NCBI GenBank assembly: GCA_035359995.1
Contig: DAORZT010000015.1
Coordinates: 1-45,262, forward strand
Direction of reading: 5' to 3'
Length of the DNA: 45,262 nt
DNA from: JAKPCT01 sp029553165
GTDB taxonomy: Bacteria > Bacillota > UBA4882 > UBA8346
Shown: piece after piece, positions 33,444-42,405 of the stretch
Layout of the letters: every line of letters starts with the position of its first letter
Numbering within the stretch: the stretch's first letter is position 1
The notes under the pieces: generated by a model
What the model was told of the DNA's origin: nothing
The model's database searches: none
The model's input: only the letters and a program-made list of their open reading frames with translations
Position numbers and translations under genes: made by a program

Positions 33444-33824
33444 ATGCATGCTTTTGATACTGTAGGTGCTCACATATTGGCTGATTTTTGGGGTTGCCAA
33501 TATGAAAAGCTCGATGATGCAGAACTGTTAATGAATTGTTTACGTCAGGCTGCAAAAAATGCTAATATGACAATTCTTGGTGAAGAATGTCATAAATTTC
33601 AACCCCAAGGTTTTACTGGATTGTTGCTACTGTCCGAAAGCCATATCTCAATTCATACCTACCCCGAGCGTGGTTATGCAGCAATTGATGTCTTTACTTG
33701 CGGTGGCGGTATGACTCAAAAAGCAATCGAATTTTTAAAAGAATCTTTGCAACCAATCCAAGTAAACGAGATGATTGTTCGCCGAGGAGTTCCTGATAAC
33801 GTAGAACAATCTGTAATTGCATGA
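33444..33824 (+). CDS. speD: S-adenosylmethionine decarboxylase proenzyme
   Basis: Makes decarboxylated SAM, the aminopropyl donor for spermidine. This is the short prokaryotic class (126 residues). It self-cleaves between Glu65 and Ser66 in LLLSESHISIHTYPE, turning Ser66 into the pyruvoyl cofactor; His71 and Cys86 (FTCGG) complete the site. ATG 33444 follows GAGGTGAGGGG. Single gene with its own promoter, long leader and terminator; no speE lies nearby. Confidence 0.97.
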   Translation: MHAFDTVGAHILADFWGCQYEKLDDAELLMNCLRQAAKNANMTILGEECHKFQPQGFTGLLLLSESHISIHTYPERGYAAIDVFTCGGGMTQKAIEFLKESLQPIQVNEMIVRRGVPDNVEQSVIA

Positions 33825-33848
33825 TTTAAAACTTAATATTCAAAAATT

Positions 33849-33873
33849 AAAAAACACCGGCAAGGTGTTTTTT
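33849..33873 (+). terminator. Intrinsic terminator after speD
   Basis: AAAAAACACC (33849-33858) pairs with GGTGTTTTTT (33864-33873) around a 5-base loop. Confidence 0.85.
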
Positions 33874-33910
33874 AATTTTTCAATGGCAATACTATCCCAG
33901 AGGTGATTTG

Positions 33911-34744
33911 ATGCGGACCTTATGGAAAGGCGCCATTAGTTTTGGATTAGTAAATGTTCCGATTAAACTATATACCGCAACCGAAAACAAGGATTTAAGA
34001 TTTAATTATCTCCATGAAAAATGTAAAACGCCAATTAAATACGAACGGCGTTGCCCAACATGTAATATTGAAGTTCCTTCTGAAGAGATCGTCTGGGGGT
34101 ATGAATACCAGAAGGGTCAATATGTCATTCTCAAAGAGGAAGATTTGGCTAAGATCCCCGATGAAACCAGTAAGACAATTGACATTTTAGACTTCGTCGA
34201 CTTACAAGAGATTGATCCGATCTATTTTGAGAAAAGCTACTTCCTTGAACCCAGTCAGGGAGGTGAAAAAGCATATGCGCTTTTGCGAAGGGCTATGCTT
34301 GATACTGGGAAGATCGCGATTGCCAAAGTAAAGATCCGGACCAAAGAAAGCCTCGCTGTTATCAGGGTATACCAGAATGTATTATTAATGGAAACCGTCT
34401 TTTATCCCGACGAAATCAGATCGACCGCCGGACTAACCGGAGTTCATAATGAGCCAAACTTGCATGAGAATGAGATAGTTATGGCCAGTAATCTAATCAG
34501 GAACCTCTCCGCTCATTTTGATCCTTCAAAATATACCGATACCTACCGGGAAAACTTACTTGAATTAATCCAAGCCAAAGTTAATGGTGGCGAAATCACT
34601 GCGACTTCACCCCGTGAATCTGCTAAAGTGATTGATCTAATGGAAGCATTACGCGCCAGTATCGCCGCCACTGAAAAGCAAGAGCAAAAATCAGAACACG
34701 ATGAGCCTACTCCCAAAAGACGTACTAAATCCAAAACCGGCTAA
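33911..34744 (+). CDS. ku: Non-homologous end-joining protein Ku
   Basis: A 277-residue bacterial Ku that rings DNA ends and recruits ligase LigD. It begins MRTLWKGAISFGLVNVPIKLY, with the standard HEKCKTPIKYERRCPTC block and the core beta-barrel; a Lys/Arg-rich tail ends it. GAGGTG before ATG 33911 sets the start. No ligD lies in the window. In Bacillus the Ku/LigD pair protects germinating spores, which fits the spore genes here. Its promoter is not clear, since a terminator lies only 38 bases upstream. Confidence 0.96.
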   Translation: MRTLWKGAISFGLVNVPIKLYTATENKDLRFNYLHEKCKTPIKYERRCPTCNIEVPSEEIVWGYEYQKGQYVILKEEDLAKIPDETSKTIDILDFVDLQEIDPIYFEKSYFLEPSQGGEKAYALLRRAMLDTGKIAIAKVKIRTKESLAVIRVYQNVLLMETVFYPDEIRSTAGLTGVHNEPNLHENEIVMASNLIRNLSAHFDPSKYTDTYRENLLELIQAKVNGGEITATSPRESAKVIDLMEALRASIAATEKQEQKSEHDEPTPKRRTKSKTG

Positions 34745-34751
34745 AATCGTC

Positions 34752-34943
34752 TTAGAGATTGTCACCAGAACTTGAAATCAATTCCTGAAAGATCGGATTT
34801 CGGCAATGACGCCTTGTTTTTCTGAAGAAACTCCGGGTTGACCTTTCAAAGGTCTGCATCTCTTCGCCAACAAATTCGATCCAGTCCAGGTAATTCCATT
34901 CCAAAGCCAAGTGCAGTTGTTCGGGTTGGTCTTTGCGATTCAT
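34752..34943 (-). CDS. Small hypothetical protein
   Basis: A 63-residue frame with no recognised family. It is charged, with aromatic residues grouped (LALEWNYLDWIEFVGEE) and a basic stretch (RSFFRKTRRHCR), suggesting an amphipathic helix pair. GAGGGGG lies about 9 bases before ATG 34943. It is convergent with ku (7 bases apart). The following 260 bases to dtd hold only a long-loop inverted repeat (ATAAACAG/CTGTTTAT, 35061-35098). Confidence 0.5.
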   Translation of the reverse strand: MNRKDQPEQLHLALEWNYLDWIEFVGEEMQTFERSTRSFFRKTRRHCRNPIFQELISSSGDNL

Positions 34944-35204
34944 AACTCTATACCCCCTCTTTTTCTTTAATCCACAAATCATCTTCTCTGCTCCAACTGT
35001 AAATCCTTCATAAAAATTCCGTTATTATCCAAGACTGACTTGGATTGTGCCGGATTTTTAATAAACAGGATAGCTTATTCAAGGATGAATCTGTTTATTT
35101 TAGAAGAATTGTATCTTGGATTCATTTCTTTAACGTAATTCTTCAAAATCAGGAAAGTTTACTTCATGTAGAATCTGCCTTTGTTTTACAGCGGATTTAG
35201 GGGA

Positions 35205-35654
35205 TTATTGCTTACTGTCAATCCAAATCGTCACCGGACCATCATTAATCAGTTCGACCTGCATGTGACTGCCAAATGAACCTTGTGCTACTTTAAGTCC
35301 CAATCGATTGATCCGTTCACAAAAATAATTGTATAATCGAAAGCCTTCTTCCGGGGCGGCCGCTGCTCCAAAAAAGGGGCGTCGACCTTTACGACAGTCT
35401 GCATAGAGCGTAAATTGTGAAACTACAAGCACCGCCATCTTCTCTTTAAAGTCTAACAGCGAATCATTCAACTTGCCGTTTGCATCAGTAAAGATCCGTA
35501 AATTAGCAATCTTTTCGGCAAGATACTCCGCATCCGTTTCAGTATCACCGGCGCCGACACCTAAAAAAACTAATAACCCCGGTCCAATTTCACCGATCGC
35601 CTCACCTGATACACTCACTTTTGCCATTAATACCCGTTGAATCAACGCCCGCAC
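35205..35654 (-). CDS. dtd: D-aminoacyl-tRNA deacylase
   Basis: A 149-residue proofreading enzyme that frees D-amino acids (and Gly on tRNA-Ala) from tRNA. Family motifs SQFTLYAD and NDGPVTIW are present, and it starts MRALIQRVLMAKVSV. GTG start with GGGGTGG 5 bases away. It follows rel by 14 bases; the recJ-rel-dtd order is common in Firmicutes. Confidence 0.96.
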   Translation of the reverse strand: MRALIQRVLMAKVSVSGEAIGEIGPGLLVFLGVGAGDTETDAEYLAEKIANLRIFTDANGKLNDSLLDFKEKMAVLVVSQFTLYADCRKGRRPFFGAAAAPEEGFRLYNYFCERINRLGLKVAQGSFGSHMQVELINDGPVTIWIDSKQ

Positions 35655-35668
35655 TCAATCCACCCCAA

Positions 35669-37810
35669 CTATCGAACTAACCTGCTGACACGATATACTT
35701 GCTGAATCCCGTCAACCTTTTTGATCCGGTTAAAAATCAGATTAATCTGCGCCGAATTACTGATCTCCAAGGTCAAATTGATGTAAGCCGTGCCGCCTTT
35801 TTTACTGCGTGCTTTCGCAGCACTCAAATACAATTTCAGCTCGGAGATTGCATTCATGACATCAGTCAATAAATTTACTCTGTCATTACCGACTATTTCA
35901 ATATCTACCGGGTATGTCCCCTGAATCTCGCTTTCCCATTCAACCTCAATGATTCGGTCTGGTGATTCATTGGCCAGATTGGTACAATCACTTCGATGGA
36001 CCGATACTCCTTTACCCCTGGTAATAAAACCAACAATCTCATCACCCGGCACCGGGTTACAACAACGCGAAAACTTAACCAGTAAATCCTCGACACCTTT
36101 TACTTTAACTCCATAACTGGTCCGCTTATTTTTACGCTGCTCCTCACCCTCCGGCTTCAATACTTTGGCAAGCTCTTTTTCAGGGGCTAACTTCCCAAAA
36201 ACCATTGCCGGAGTTATCTTCAAATCACCAACACTGGCCAGCAGATCATCGATCGAACCAAATCCCAACTTTTTAGCAGCTTCAATTAAGATATCCTGAC
36301 GGAGATTTTCGTGAACTTCCATTCCATGCTTGCGAAGCTCACGTTCTAACAACTCCCTGCCAATCTGGATGTTCTCCTCTTTATTCTGCTCTCTTAACCA
36401 TTGTCGAATCCGATTCTTCGCTTTTGACGTTTTGACAAATTGCAACCAATCCCGGCTGGGGCCGGTCTGTTTGGAAGTCATGATCTGAATAATGTCACCA
36501 TTTTTGAGCTGATAATCCAATGGGACCAATCTACTGTTAACTTTAGCACCGGCACATTGGTGGCCAAGGGTGGTATGAATACTGTAAGCAAAATCAATCG
36601 GCGTCGAACCGGCAGGAAGGTTTTTAACATCGCCACGGGGAGTAAACACAAATACCTCATCAGTGAATAACCCGATCCGCAGTGTCTCCATAAACTCTTC
36701 GGTATCTTTCATCTCGCCTTGCCATTCGATCAAATGACGTAACCAGGCGATTTTTTCACGCAACTCATGATCACTGGTCCCATTTTCCTTATAGAGCCAG
36801 TGTGCTGCAATACCATATTCGGCAGTCCGGTGCATCTCCCAAGTTCTGATTTGAATCTCAAACGGCTCGCCATGAGGACCGATTACTGTAGTGTGTAAGG
36901 ATTGATACATATTCGACTTTGGCATCGCTACGTAGTCTTTAAACCTTCCGGGAATCGGTTTCCAGAGGGTATGCACGATTCCTAACACTTCATAGCAATC
37001 CTGGACGGAATCCACGATAACTCTTAGTCCTAATAAATCATAGATATCAGCAAATGCTTTGCCTTGTTCCTGCATCTTATGGTAAATACTGTAGAAATGC
37101 TTGGGTCGTCCCTGAATCTCTGCCTTGAGTTGATTGTCTTTTAAGGCCTGCCTTAAAACTTCCTGTACTTCATTAATGATTACTTCCCGTTCCTGCCGCT
37201 TTTTCGCCACTTTATTTACCAGGTCATAATATGCTTCAGGATCAAGATAACGTAACGCCAGATCTTCTAACTCCCACTTGATCTTCCACACCCCTAACCG
37301 ATGGGTTAGCGGTGAATAAATCTCCAAGGTCTCCTTGGCGATCTTTCTTTGTTTCTCTTCCGGAAGATGTTTTAAGGTACGCATATTGTGCAGGCGATCT
37401 GCCAATTTGATAATAATCACCCTTAAATCCTGCGTCATTGCCAGAAACATCTTCCGGAGATTTTCCATCTGCTGTTCCTGTTTGGTTTGGAAGTTTAACC
37501 GCGTAAGTTTGGTTACACCATCAACCAGCATTGCCACTTCGGGACCAAACAGTTTACTGATATCTTCAATCGTAGTCTCCGTATCCTCAACCACATCATG
37601 CAGTAATGAAGCAACAATCGAAGTAGTATCCATCCCTAAGTCAAATAAAATATTACCAACCTCTAACGGATGCTGAATATAGTCTTCACCGGAGTCACGT
37701 TTCTGCCCTTCATGTGCTTTGGCCGCAAATTGGTAGGCATTCTTAATCCGCTCGACCTCTTCCGGTGACTTACTTGATTCAATTTTTGACAAAAACTCCT
37801 CAAAGGTCAT
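35669..37810 (-). CDS. rel: Bifunctional (p)ppGpp synthetase/hydrolase Rel
   Basis: Stringent-response enzyme of 713 residues. In order: HD hydrolase domain (LLHDVVEDTETT, RLHNMRTL), synthetase domain (KHFYSIYHKM, LGLRVIVDSV), TGS domain (DEVFVFTPRGDVKNLPAG), zinc-finger-like region with CCNPVPGDEIVGF, and C-terminal ACT domain. Both catalytic halves look intact. The ATG lies 1 base after the recJ stop, so translation is coupled. Also called relA or spoT in annotations. Confidence 0.97.
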   Translation of the reverse strand: MTFEEFLSKIESSKSPEEVERIKNAYQFAAKAHEGQKRDSGEDYIQHPLEVGNILFDLGMDTTSIVASLLHDVVEDTETTIEDISKLFGPEVAMLVDGVTKLTRLNFQTKQEQQMENLRKMFLAMTQDLRVIIIKLADRLHNMRTLKHLPEEKQRKIAKETLEIYSPLTHRLGVWKIKWELEDLALRYLDPEAYYDLVNKVAKKRQEREVIINEVQEVLRQALKDNQLKAEIQGRPKHFYSIYHKMQEQGKAFADIYDLLGLRVIVDSVQDCYEVLGIVHTLWKPIPGRFKDYVAMPKSNMYQSLHTTVIGPHGEPFEIQIRTWEMHRTAEYGIAAHWLYKENGTSDHELREKIAWLRHLIEWQGEMKDTEEFMETLRIGLFTDEVFVFTPRGDVKNLPAGSTPIDFAYSIHTTLGHQCAGAKVNSRLVPLDYQLKNGDIIQIMTSKQTGPSRDWLQFVKTSKAKNRIRQWLREQNKEENIQIGRELLERELRKHGMEVHENLRQDILIEAAKKLGFGSIDDLLASVGDLKITPAMVFGKLAPEKELAKVLKPEGEEQRKNKRTSYGVKVKGVEDLLVKFSRCCNPVPGDEIVGFITRGKGVSVHRSDCTNLANESPDRIIEVEWESEIQGTYPVDIEIVGNDRVNLLTDVMNAISELKLYLSAAKARSKKGGTAYINLTLEISNSAQINLIFNRIKKVDGIQQVYRVSRLVR

Positions 37811-37811
37811 C

Positions 37812-39542
37812 CTAGCTCACCTGCTTTATTGACTCAACTGCTACCCTGACATCCTTTAGGTTTAACTGAACTGATGAGATCCCGTTCCAATTATTCTCTT
37901 CGACTGAAAAGGCCAGATCAACCTCTCTGGCACAGGCCACCTCTTCATAGACAGACCCTAAATTAAACCCGATCCCTTCATAAGTTACTTTCTGGTTGGA
38001 CACCCGGACCTTCAAATGCTTGCCATTATCACCAACACTTTTAATATCGACCAGGTTTAATGATCTGCAACCCAAGATGGGAGTTGGATTTGACGGGCCA
38101 CAGGGAGCCAACTGCATTAATTGTTGGACCATATCCATATTAATATGATTAAGATCGATTATTCCTTCAATCTTTAATACCGGTTGTAAATCTTCCTGAC
38201 GCAGTGTATTTTTGGCTAAAGTCAGAAAACCCTCTTTAAATTCAGCCAGTTTATCTTTACTAATTGATAAACCGGCAGCAAACTCATGCCCTCCGAAACG
38301 AATCAGGTGATGACTGTTTTTTTCGATCGCTTCAAATAAATTAAACCCGGAAATACTGCGGCCGGATCCGCGTCCCTCATCACCTTCCATCCCAATGAGA
38401 ATCACTGGTTTATTATATAATTCTACCAATCGGGAGGCTACAATACCGATAACACCCAAGTGCCATCCTTCCGATGCCAGTACCAGAGCGTGTTCATTCA
38501 GCAGCTCCGGCTGGGATTTAATCTGTTCCTGTGCTTCCAGTAACACTGCATTCTCAATTTCCTGGCGGTTTTGATTTTCTTTATCCAATTCCCGGGCTAA
38601 CTCCAAAGCCTGTCCGATATTGTTATTAATAAATAATTTAACTCCGATACTCGGATTTCCCATTCTACCTGCAGCATTAATCCGTGGCGCTAAGATAAAA
38701 CCAATATGGCCCGAATTGATCTCTCTGCCTTTTAAACCTGCCGTCTGAATTAAAGCCTGTAACCCAATATTTTTGGTGGAATTAATCTGCTGCAATCCGT
38801 ATTTTACCAACACCCGGTTTTCTCCTAATAACGGTACGATATCCGCTACCGTACCAAACGCCACCAAATCCAGGTTATTGAACAATACTCCTTTAATCTC
38901 CGGCAAGATTTCTGCCAGACCCTGCAGTAATTTAAACGCGACCCCAACCCCGGCCAGTTGGGAAAACGGATATACCGAATCATTCAACTTGGGATTAATA
39001 ATTGCAAAAGCATCTGGTAAAAGGTCCTGCGGTTCATGGTGATCGGTGATTATTAAATCCACTCCCTGCGCTTTAAGGTATTCAGCTGCTTCAAAAGCGC
39101 TGATCCCGCAATCGACGGTTATAACCAATGTAACCCCTTTGGCAATGACTTTCTCCAGTGAAGAACGATGCAGCCCATAGCCTTCTTCCAACCGTTTTGG
39201 GATATAGTACAATAACCTTCCGGAAAATAACCTTGCTAAAACTCTTACCATTAATGAGATTGATGTTATTCCGTCAACATCATAATCACCATATAACAGT
39301 ACATATTCGTTCTCATTAATCGCTCTTTCAATCCGTTTTACGGCCCGTTCCATATCTTTGAGTAAAAAAGGATCATTCAGCTGCTTAATATCCGGTCTTA
39401 AAAAAGTAGCTGCTTCCTTGGCGTCGTTGATACCCCGATTCAATAACAATTGAGCAACCAATGGCGTTACTCCAATTTCTTGAGCTAAGAGTTCGGCTCT
39501 ATCCTCGATTTTACTGGTAACTTTCCATATTTTTTTTACCAT
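37812..39542 (-). CDS. recJ: Single-stranded-DNA exonuclease RecJ
   Basis: 5'-3' exonuclease in recombination and mismatch repair. DHH-phosphoesterase motifs: LLYGDYDVDGITS, VDCGISA, TDHHEPQ and the C-terminal DHHA1 region (GRSISGFNLFEAI, RFGGHEFAAG). 576 residues, normal for the short Firmicute form. Start 39542 follows GAGAGG; a longer frame to 39563 has no better SD. First gene of recJ-rel-dtd. Confidence 0.95.
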   Translation of the reverse strand: MVKKIWKVTSKIEDRAELLAQEIGVTPLVAQLLLNRGINDAKEAATFLRPDIKQLNDPFLLKDMERAVKRIERAINENEYVLLYGDYDVDGITSISLMVRVLARLFSGRLLYYIPKRLEEGYGLHRSSLEKVIAKGVTLVITVDCGISAFEAAEYLKAQGVDLIITDHHEPQDLLPDAFAIINPKLNDSVYPFSQLAGVGVAFKLLQGLAEILPEIKGVLFNNLDLVAFGTVADIVPLLGENRVLVKYGLQQINSTKNIGLQALIQTAGLKGREINSGHIGFILAPRINAAGRMGNPSIGVKLFINNNIGQALELARELDKENQNRQEIENAVLLEAQEQIKSQPELLNEHALVLASEGWHLGVIGIVASRLVELYNKPVILIGMEGDEGRGSGRSISGFNLFEAIEKNSHHLIRFGGHEFAAGLSISKDKLAEFKEGFLTLAKNTLRQEDLQPVLKIEGIIDLNHINMDMVQQLMQLAPCGPSNPTPILGCRSLNLVDIKSVGDNGKHLKVRVSNQKVTYEGIGFNLGSVYEEVACAREVDLAFSVEENNWNGISSVQLNLKDVRVAVESIKQVS

Positions 39543-39787
39543 TGATAACCTCTCAAAATACAAATGTTAAAACAACTAAAGCTGGTTCACTATTTTTAAA
39601 CCTTTATTATTCGGCAAATAACTATTCTTTCCTGCAATCCTTCCCGGAGGGTTTATAAAAAGATCATTTAATAGAAAAAACTTCAAATTCCGTTACCAAA
39701 TTTTCTGTGTTTACAAAACTTTAACATTATTAATACCGGCTCTAACTGCTTCTAAAGCTTATTAATAAGATTTAACATTTCTAATAA
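39543..39787. other. Gene-free AT-rich stretch between recJ and the lytic transglycosylase gene
   Basis: No open frame with an SD. It must hold the recJ promoter on the minus strand, but I see no convincing -35/-10 pair for it. The promoter on the plus strand begins at 39788. Confidence 0.5.
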
Positions 39788-39817
39788 TTGACAATTTCAT
39801 TCTGATTTTGATATACT
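39788..39817 (+). promoter_or_regulatory. Sigma-A promoter of the lytic transglycosylase gene
   Basis: TTGACA (39788-39793), an 18-base spacer and TATACT (39812-39817), 65 bases before the start codon. Confidence 0.75.
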
Positions 39818-39881
39818 CCCAAAAGTAATAACATCTGCTTTTTTTTATATTTTTTCTAAAAAATATCACAAGGCAAGTAAA

Positions 39882-40439
39882 ATGATGAATTTAAATTTAA
39901 AATTGAAACAATTATTAATTCGACTGTTATTCATTATTGTAATCCTATCCTGTTTTCTAAGTGGTTCCGGATCAACCAGGCGATCGAAGGAGCAAATCAC
40001 TCCAAATTATACCGCTCAAAAGGTCCGCTTGATTATGAAACTCTATCAATGTAATGATGAAGAAATCTTTCGGGCAATAATGGATACTTTCGACCCTGTT
40101 TTAGTAGCTTCAGTCATTGCGATTGAAAGCGGCTTTAAGAAAAACGTTATCAGCCGCAAGGGTGCGCGGGGATTGATGCAGCTTACTCCTGACAAACTGG
40201 ATGATTGGAAGGATGTCAAAAAAAATATCCAAGTGGGAGCAGCTTATTTAAAAGAACAGATTGCCCGATTTAAAGACGTCGATCTGGCGATTGCCGCCTA
40301 TAATGCCGGCCCAACTTCAGTCGTCAGACATGGCGGAATCCCTCCCTATCAAGAGACCAGAAAATATGTTCAAAAAATTAAAGTGATTACAATGGCATTG
40401 AATAATTATTTTATCATTAATCACTTAACTTCTCTTTGA
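39882..40439 (+). CDS. Lytic murein transglycosylase, SLT family
   Basis: A 185-residue exported muramidase-like enzyme that cuts the glycan between MurNAc and GlcNAc, forming 1,6-anhydroMurNAc. It has an N-terminal signal/anchor helix (about 10-28) and a Slt70-type domain: catalytic Glu in IAIESGF, SRKGARGLMQLTP, and AAYNAGP. AGG lies 8 bases before ATG 39882; ATG 39885 is possible. Next to the chemotaxis operon it might help flagellar assembly, but its own strong promoter and terminator say it is a separate unit. Confidence 0.93.
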   Translation: MMNLNLKLKQLLIRLLFIIVILSCFLSGSGSTRRSKEQITPNYTAQKVRLIMKLYQCNDEEIFRAIMDTFDPVLVASVIAIESGFKKNVISRKGARGLMQLTPDKLDDWKDVKKNIQVGAAYLKEQIARFKDVDLAIAAYNAGPTSVVRHGGIPPYQETRKYVQKIKVITMALNNYFIINHLTSL

Positions 40440-40460
40440 ACACAGCCCGGTAAAACTACT

Positions 40461-40486
40461 AAAAAAGCGACTTAACGTCACTTTTT
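40461..40486. terminator. Bidirectional intrinsic terminator
   Basis: AAAAAGCGAC pairs with GTCACTTTTT, with one internal mismatch, around a short loop. T-tracts face both ways; it overlaps the cheB stop codon. Confidence 0.65.
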
Positions 40487-41525
40487 AGCCTGGGATCTGT
40501 TTAATTAAAAACTGCGGAATCTGCAACAATGGTAGAGTTACCATCACTGCTCCCAAAGCAACCGCTTCTTTAGGCATCCCATAAACGACCGAGCTGGCTT
40601 CATCCTGAGCGATCGTAAATGCCCCAGCCTGTTTCATCTCCAATAAACCCGATGCTCCGTCTTTCCCCATCCCGGTTAAGATTACACCAACCGCATTTTG
40701 ACCGGCATATTTGGCTACCGAACTAAATAAAACTTCAACCGATGGTCGTTGATGAAATACTAACGGTCCATCTTTAATCTCAACATAATAGTTGGTTCCA
40801 CTCCGTTTTAAAACCATGTGTTTATTACCTGGCGCAATCAATGCTTTTCCGGTAGTCAATAACTCATCTGGTTCTGCTTCCTTCACTTCCAAGGCACAGT
40901 GTTGATTTAACCGATTGGCGAAGGCCTTAGTGAAATGTTGTGGCATATGTTGGACAATTAAAATTGGCGGCATATTGGCCGGTAATCTGGTTAAGATCTC
41001 TTTGATCGCTTCCGTCCCACCGGTTGAAGCCCCGATTGCAATGATCTGTTGTGTAGTTTTAAAGTTTGCATAAGTTACGGCTTTAGATGGAGCGGTTGGT
41101 CCTCCGGTGACCCGTTTCAAGGGATTTACCCGGGCTACGGCTTTGATCTTCGCAATTAACTGCTCGCTCATATCTTTGACTGAATAAGAAGCTCCCGGTT
41201 TTGCCAAAACTTCCAATGCTCCAAGTTCCAACGCTTTTAGCGCAACCTCCCCGCCATCGCGCGCTAATGAGCTAACCACTACTACCGGCATCGGGTGGTG
41301 TTTCATTAATTTACTTAAGAATGTCAAGCCATCCATCCGGGGCATCTCAATATCCAAGGTGATTACATCCGGTTTCAATTGGACAATCTTATCCCGCTCG
41401 ACAAACGGATCAGGGGCGGTCCCAACCACCTCGATCTGCGGGTCTTTACTTAACTCTTCGGCAAAGATCTTTCTGACCATTGCCGAATCATCAATTATTA
41501 AAACTTTTATTGGCTTCTGTTCCAT
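40485..41525 (-). CDS. cheB: Chemotaxis protein-glutamate methylesterase CheB
   Basis: Removes methyl groups from chemoreceptors, giving adaptation. Receiver domain with Asp58 (VITLDIEMP) and methylesterase domain with the catalytic triad: Ser in IGASTGGTEA, His in VQHMPQHF and Asp in LTGMGKDGA. 346 residues from ATG 41525; the in-frame GTG at 41537 has AGGG nearby and is an alternative. The start lies inside the 3' end of cheD, an overlap of 35 to 47 bases. Last gene of the che operon. Confidence 0.96.
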   Translation of the reverse strand: MEQKPIKVLIIDDSAMVRKIFAEELSKDPQIEVVGTAPDPFVERDKIVQLKPDVITLDIEMPRMDGLTFLSKLMKHHPMPVVVVSSLARDGGEVALKALELGALEVLAKPGASYSVKDMSEQLIAKIKAVARVNPLKRVTGGPTAPSKAVTYANFKTTQQIIAIGASTGGTEAIKEILTRLPANMPPILIVQHMPQHFTKAFANRLNQHCALEVKEAEPDELLTTGKALIAPGNKHMVLKRSGTNYYVEIKDGPLVFHQRPSVEVLFSSVAKYAGQNAVGVILTGMGKDGASGLLEMKQAGAFTIAQDEASSVVYGMPKEAVALGAVMVTLPLLQIPQFLIKQIPG

Positions 41526-41988
41526 TATACCAGTCACTTTCCCTGATATTGTTTACTTTATAAATTAGGATCTCTCCGGAAAGATTATTAAAGATCACTT
41601 TCCGGCCATTATGGCCTCCAAGGTCGCGGGTAACAACCTCAATCTGATATTTCTGTAACAGCTCTTCAGCCAGTTTCGCATTGACTCGGCCAACCATCGA
41701 ATTTAATTGAATACTTTCCGCCCCGCCAATTAAGTGCGCTTTTAAATTCTTCAAATCCGACCCATGCTTCTGCATCAGCCGAATCAAATACGGGATTGCC
41801 ACATCACCATATCTACCGGTACGTACATCACTATGGTGACTGTAAATAAAATGGTTCATCCCGCCAAACTTTAACACACTGTCCCAAAGGCAAACCGAAA
41901 CACATGAACCCAAAACCGTATGGATTAAATACGGCTCTTTACTGATAAAAATATATCCCGGTTGTAAATAATATTTTGTAGGTTCCAT
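41491..41988 (-). CDS. cheD: Chemoreceptor glutamine deamidase CheD
   Basis: Deamidates receptor glutamines, and in Bacillus cooperates with CheC. The catalytic Cys is in TVLGSCVSVCLWD (Cys29), with His46 in GGMNHFIYS and the Thr of VTRDLGGHNGRKV. It ends later than usual: the last 15-20 residues run past the cheB start in another frame. The ATG is 2 bases after the stop of the receiver gene. CheX elsewhere in the window is its natural partner family. Confidence 0.95.
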   Translation of the reverse strand: MEPTKYYLQPGYIFISKEPYLIHTVLGSCVSVCLWDSVLKFGGMNHFIYSHHSDVRTGRYGDVAIPYLIRLMQKHGSDLKNLKAHLIGGAESIQLNSMVGRVNAKLAEELLQKYQIEVVTRDLGGHNGRKVIFNNLSGEILIYKVNNIRESDWYNGTEANKSFNN

Positions 41989-41990
41989 AT

Positions 41991-42395
41991 TTAGATTAAT
42001 CCTAACTCACTAAGGGTATTAATCAGTTTATTGCGGTCAATCGGTTTAACTAAATATGCTTCACATTGCCGATTGAAGGCCTGACTGATATTTTTAAAAT
42101 CATCAAGCGCTGAAATGATAACAACTTTAGTCGAATCGGTACCTTGACAATGATGTTCTGCCTCAAAGTCTCTAATTTCTGCCAAGACTTTCTGGCCATT
42201 CATCTCCGGCATCATGATATCTAAACAAACAAGATCGTATGACTCCCATTGATTCCAGGCAGAAATAAATAAGTCCAGCGCCTCTCGTCCATTGACCGCT
42301 AAATCACAATGACCATAAGGTTCCAGGTTGGCTTGCAAAACACGACGGCTGATATAATCATCTTCAGCAATCAAAATCTTCAGCGGCTTCACCAC
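41991..42395 (-). CDS. Stand-alone CheY-like response regulator
   Basis: A 134-residue single receiver domain. Acidic pair Asp12/Asp13 (AEDDY), phosphoacceptor Asp59 (VCLDIMMPEMNG), IISALDD and Lys in YLVKPID. No output domain. GTG start after GGGGGG, 10 bases after the hybrid kinase stop. Likely receives phosphate from the HPt domain of the hybrid kinase just upstream; whether it binds the flagellar switch is unknown. Confidence 0.9.
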   Translation of the reverse strand: MVKPLKILIAEDDYISRRVLQANLEPYGHCDLAVNGREALDLFISAWNQWESYDLVCLDIMMPEMNGQKVLAEIRDFEAEHHCQGTDSTKVVIISALDDFKNISQAFNRQCEAYLVKPIDRNKLINTLSELGLI

Positions 42396-42405
42396 CGATC
42401 CCCCC

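Noticed and set aside
33880..33893. AATACTA before ku as a sigma-G -10
   Set aside because: It lies only about 20 bases before the start codon, so the message would begin at or inside the SD, and no -35 is present.
35061..35098. ATAAACAG/CTGTTTAT inverted repeat between the small gene and dtd as a terminator
   Set aside because: The stem is only 8 pairs, AT-rich, with a 22-base loop and a short T-run; it could be chance in AT-rich DNA.
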